Source of the DNA: Labyrinthula sp. Ha
Lineage: Eukaryota; Sar; Bigyra; Labyrinthulida; Labyrinthulaceae
NCBI GenBank assembly: GCA_015227615.1
Contig: JAALGZ010000059.1
Span: 102,050 to 166,049, forward strand
Reading direction: 5' to 3'
Length of the DNA stretch: 64,000 nt
The position numbers and the translations under genes were made by a program. This document shows, piece by piece, positions 62,354 through 64,000 of this stretch. Positions within the stretch are counted from its first letter, which is position 1, and each line of letters opens with the position of its first letter. The notes below the pieces were generated by a model, which made no database searches, had not been told where the DNA came from, and was given only the letters and a program-made list of their open reading frames with translations.

Positions 62354-63453
62354 CGAATAAGCACGGTTCTCTTGAAGCGGACTTAGCGGAAGCGGCTAAT
62401 TTTGAGTGGAGAATTCCCGCCGCAATGGAGCGCACACTAAGAGGTGACACTGCATGGAAGAAGATGGTTGAATTAATCCGCCTATTCAGAGATAACTGCA
62501 TACACTGTCGCAGACTCCCAAAGGCGATTAAGACGACCTATAGCTTGGTGACGAAAGCCAGGCGGCCGCGCGAAACTTTAGTGGCAGACTTTCTATATGT
62601 GAATAGGATAGGGCATGTTTTAGTATTAACGGATGCCTTTAGCAGATTTACACAATTGACACATACTAAGACACCTGATACGCAAGCGGTTGTAGAGGCG
62701 CTTGATAAATTTGCGGCAAATTATAAGCTGGAAAAAGATTTTACGCTGGTAACGAACCACGGAAGTCATTTTGCGAATTCATTGATGTCGGCGCTTAGAA
62801 GAGAACTTCGTTTTTCTCAGAGTTTCGCGGTATCTTATGCGAGCTGGACAAACGGAGAAGTTGAGGTTGTGAATAAGAAGGTATTGAATTTTTTGAAGAG
62901 TTTGGTAAATGAATACCGACTAAATGAAGATGAATGGCCAAAAATATTGAATAAAATTCAAGGCGCCATGAATGAGTTACCAGTGCCTTCACGGAAATTA
63001 CCCGGTCGGAAGAATGCACAGACGGCATATGAATTATTTTTGTATGTGAACCCAGAGCGCCAGTATATTGAGCCTGCAGGTCTTCCGCCAATAGTGGAAA
63101 GGATCCGAGGCGGCGCCAGGATGCTGGTCGGTATCGATGATGACGTTCTATACAGATTAAGCTCCGCTTTTATAAAGCGCTTAGATGACTACGAAAAGAA
63201 AGTCGCAAAATATGTGGAATATCAGAAGGTGTTAAACAATAGAAGGAAAAAGACAGCCGTCGACCCAGCATTGCTTCAATATAATGAGGGAGACTGGTGC
63301 CTGGTATCATCAAAAGGCATTCCAAGAGAGCGCGATAAATTAGCGCTGGAGTGGTCTGGTCCGGCGCAAGTCTCAGAAGTAGTTTCAAAAAATGTTTACA
63401 AAGTGAAAACGCTAGACGGCAAAACGACAGAAGTGCACGGAAGTCGGCTATAG
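62320..63453 (+). CDS. gypsyC2 integrase
   Basis: Zinc finger histidines from about 62330, cysteines in NCIHC, Asp55, Asn111 (codon AAC at 62755-62757) and Glu147 counted from 62425. Identical to the gypsyC1 integrase, including loss of the second catalytic Asp. Ends at TAG 63451-63453. Confidence 0.85.
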   Translation, partial: LLERQLVHIHLANKHGSLEADLAEAANFEWRIPAAMERTLRGDTAWKKMVELIRLFRDNCIHCRRLPKAIKTTYSLVTKARRPRETLVADFLYVNRIGHVLVLTDAFSRFTQLTHTKTPDTQAVVEALDKFAANYKLEKDFTLVTNHGSHFANSLMSALRRELRFSQSFAVSYASWTNGEVEVVNKKVLNFLKSLVNEYRLNEDEWPKILNKIQGAMNELPVPSRKLPGRKNAQTAYELFLYVNPERQYIEPAGLPPIVERIRGGARMLVGIDDDVLYRLSSAFIKRLDDYEKKVAKYVEYQKVLNNRRKKTAVDPALLQYNEGDWCLVSSKGIPRERDKLALEWSGPAQVSEVVSKNVYKVKTLDGKTTEVHGSRL

Positions 63454-64000
63454 TTTTATGAGCCGAGCGGATTCGTGCCGTCGGAAGCGCTGAGGAAAGT
63501 TTATGTCGGAAACTTTAAGCATTTAGAAGTAGCGGGTTTCGGAGACGTAAAGTACGACCCTCATTTAACTGAGTATGTAGTAGAAGTTAAATGGAGGGGC
63601 TTCCGCGAGGAAGATAACACCTGGGAACCTATTCAAACGATGTATGAGGATGTGCGCAACATTTTGACGGAACATTTATCGGCGAAAACCCGCAGACCTA
63701 GCCAAGACAAGCTGCGGCAGAGAGCAAGACAGACGCTTGTCACAGTAGAGCATGGGATTGACCGAGTAATAAGAAGGGCGCCAAATTTTCGGAAATGGCA
63801 TAAATATTTGTCCGAGATAAGAACGGAGCCACCAGGAGAAAAATATGAAGTAGCCTCCTTCAAAGGATGGACAAGAGCAGAAAAGCAGGAAATTAGGAAA
63901 TTGGTGCTTAAATTTGGCATCGGCCGCTTTGAAAAATACCAGTTATACCTCCCGCATAAAAGCGTATCTATGATTCGAGGATATATACAGCAGCAATTAG
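63454..64000 (+). CDS. gypsyC2 chromodomain and Myb/SANT-like domain (partial)
   Basis: In frame after the TAG. Chromodomain VVEVKWRGFREEDNTWEP at about 63577-63630 and Myb/SANT-like GWTRAEKQEIRKLVLKFGIG at the window end. The MT-A70 part should lie just outside the window. Confidence 0.85.

Larger units (their letters stand above)
55824..64000. repeat. Mirror arm: inverted duplicate of 31988-40383
   Basis: 8177 bp here against 8396 bp in the left arm. The 219-bp difference is fully explained by a 33-bp deletion in gag and a net 186-bp loss in RT (59988-60076). Elsewhere the compared stretches and the translated frames are identical by eye. The homology probably continues beyond the window. 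Confidence 0.8.
56025..64000 (+). mobile_element. gypsyC2: gypsyC copy in the mirror arm, runs off the right edge
   Basis: 5' LTR 56025-56310, then the same gene order as gypsyC1 on the plus strand up to the Myb/SANT-like domain at the window end. It shares every stop codon, the -1 frame change and the integrase Asn of gypsyC1, so it arose by duplication of DNA, not by a new insertion. It carries two private lesions (the gag deletion and the RT patch). Confidence 0.9.

Overview
This is eukaryotic DNA, almost entirely nested mobile elements. It is AT-rich (by eye about one third G+C), with chromodomain Ty3/gypsy retrotransposons, a decayed Roco-type (Roc GTPase) gene and no operons, rRNA, tRNA or CRISPR. 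The standard genetic code fits the intact genes. The host cannot be named from the window; an AT-rich, transposon-laden protist or other early-branching eukaryote is plausible.

Layout. 1-7490: gene-poor DNA with one open partial ORF (1-452, minus), a copy of a dispersed repeat (3950-4292) and a frameshifted Roco remnant (5104-6183, minus). 7495-29844: Element 1, which I interpret as one mobile element with very long terminal inverted repeats (about 2.6 kb). Each repeat carries a ~705-aa AAA-ATPase/PD-(D/E)XK nuclease gene pointing outward, around a ~2.7 kb centre. Two Ty3 retrotransposons have inserted in it: gypsyA1 (9781-17184, minus) and gypsyB (20500-27545, plus), each about 40 bp upstream of an AAA ATG. 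29849-30527: remains of an unknown gene, cut by gypsyC1 (30528-40182, minus). 40384-55823: Element 2, the inverted counterpart of Element 1, carrying gypsyA2 (46148-53548) but not gypsyB. 55824-64000: a mirror image of 31988-40383, including gypsyC2 (56025 to beyond the window).

Main biological point. All three retrotransposon families (A, B, C) carry the same extension of pol after the integrase: a chromodomain, then a Myb/SANT-like domain, then an MT-A70-type adenine methyltransferase. gypsyC retains a canonical DPPW motif, gypsyA has DPPY or DPPH, and gypsyB a decayed DLPF. A retroelement that reads chromatin and could also write N6-methyladenine is the most exciting system here. The second is the long-TIR element whose only large genes are AAA-ATPase/PD-(D/E)XK nucleases.

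History read from the sequence: the long-TIR element came first; gypsyA entered it; the whole was copied in inverted orientation; gypsyB later entered Element 1 only (LTRs about 4% different); gypsyC entered the unknown gene (LTRs about 1.4% different); finally the gypsyC arm was duplicated as a mirror around Element 2. Mosaic AAA genes and near-identical gypsyA 3' LTRs point to gene conversion between copies. The mirror arms could also be a haplotype or assembly effect and need long reads.
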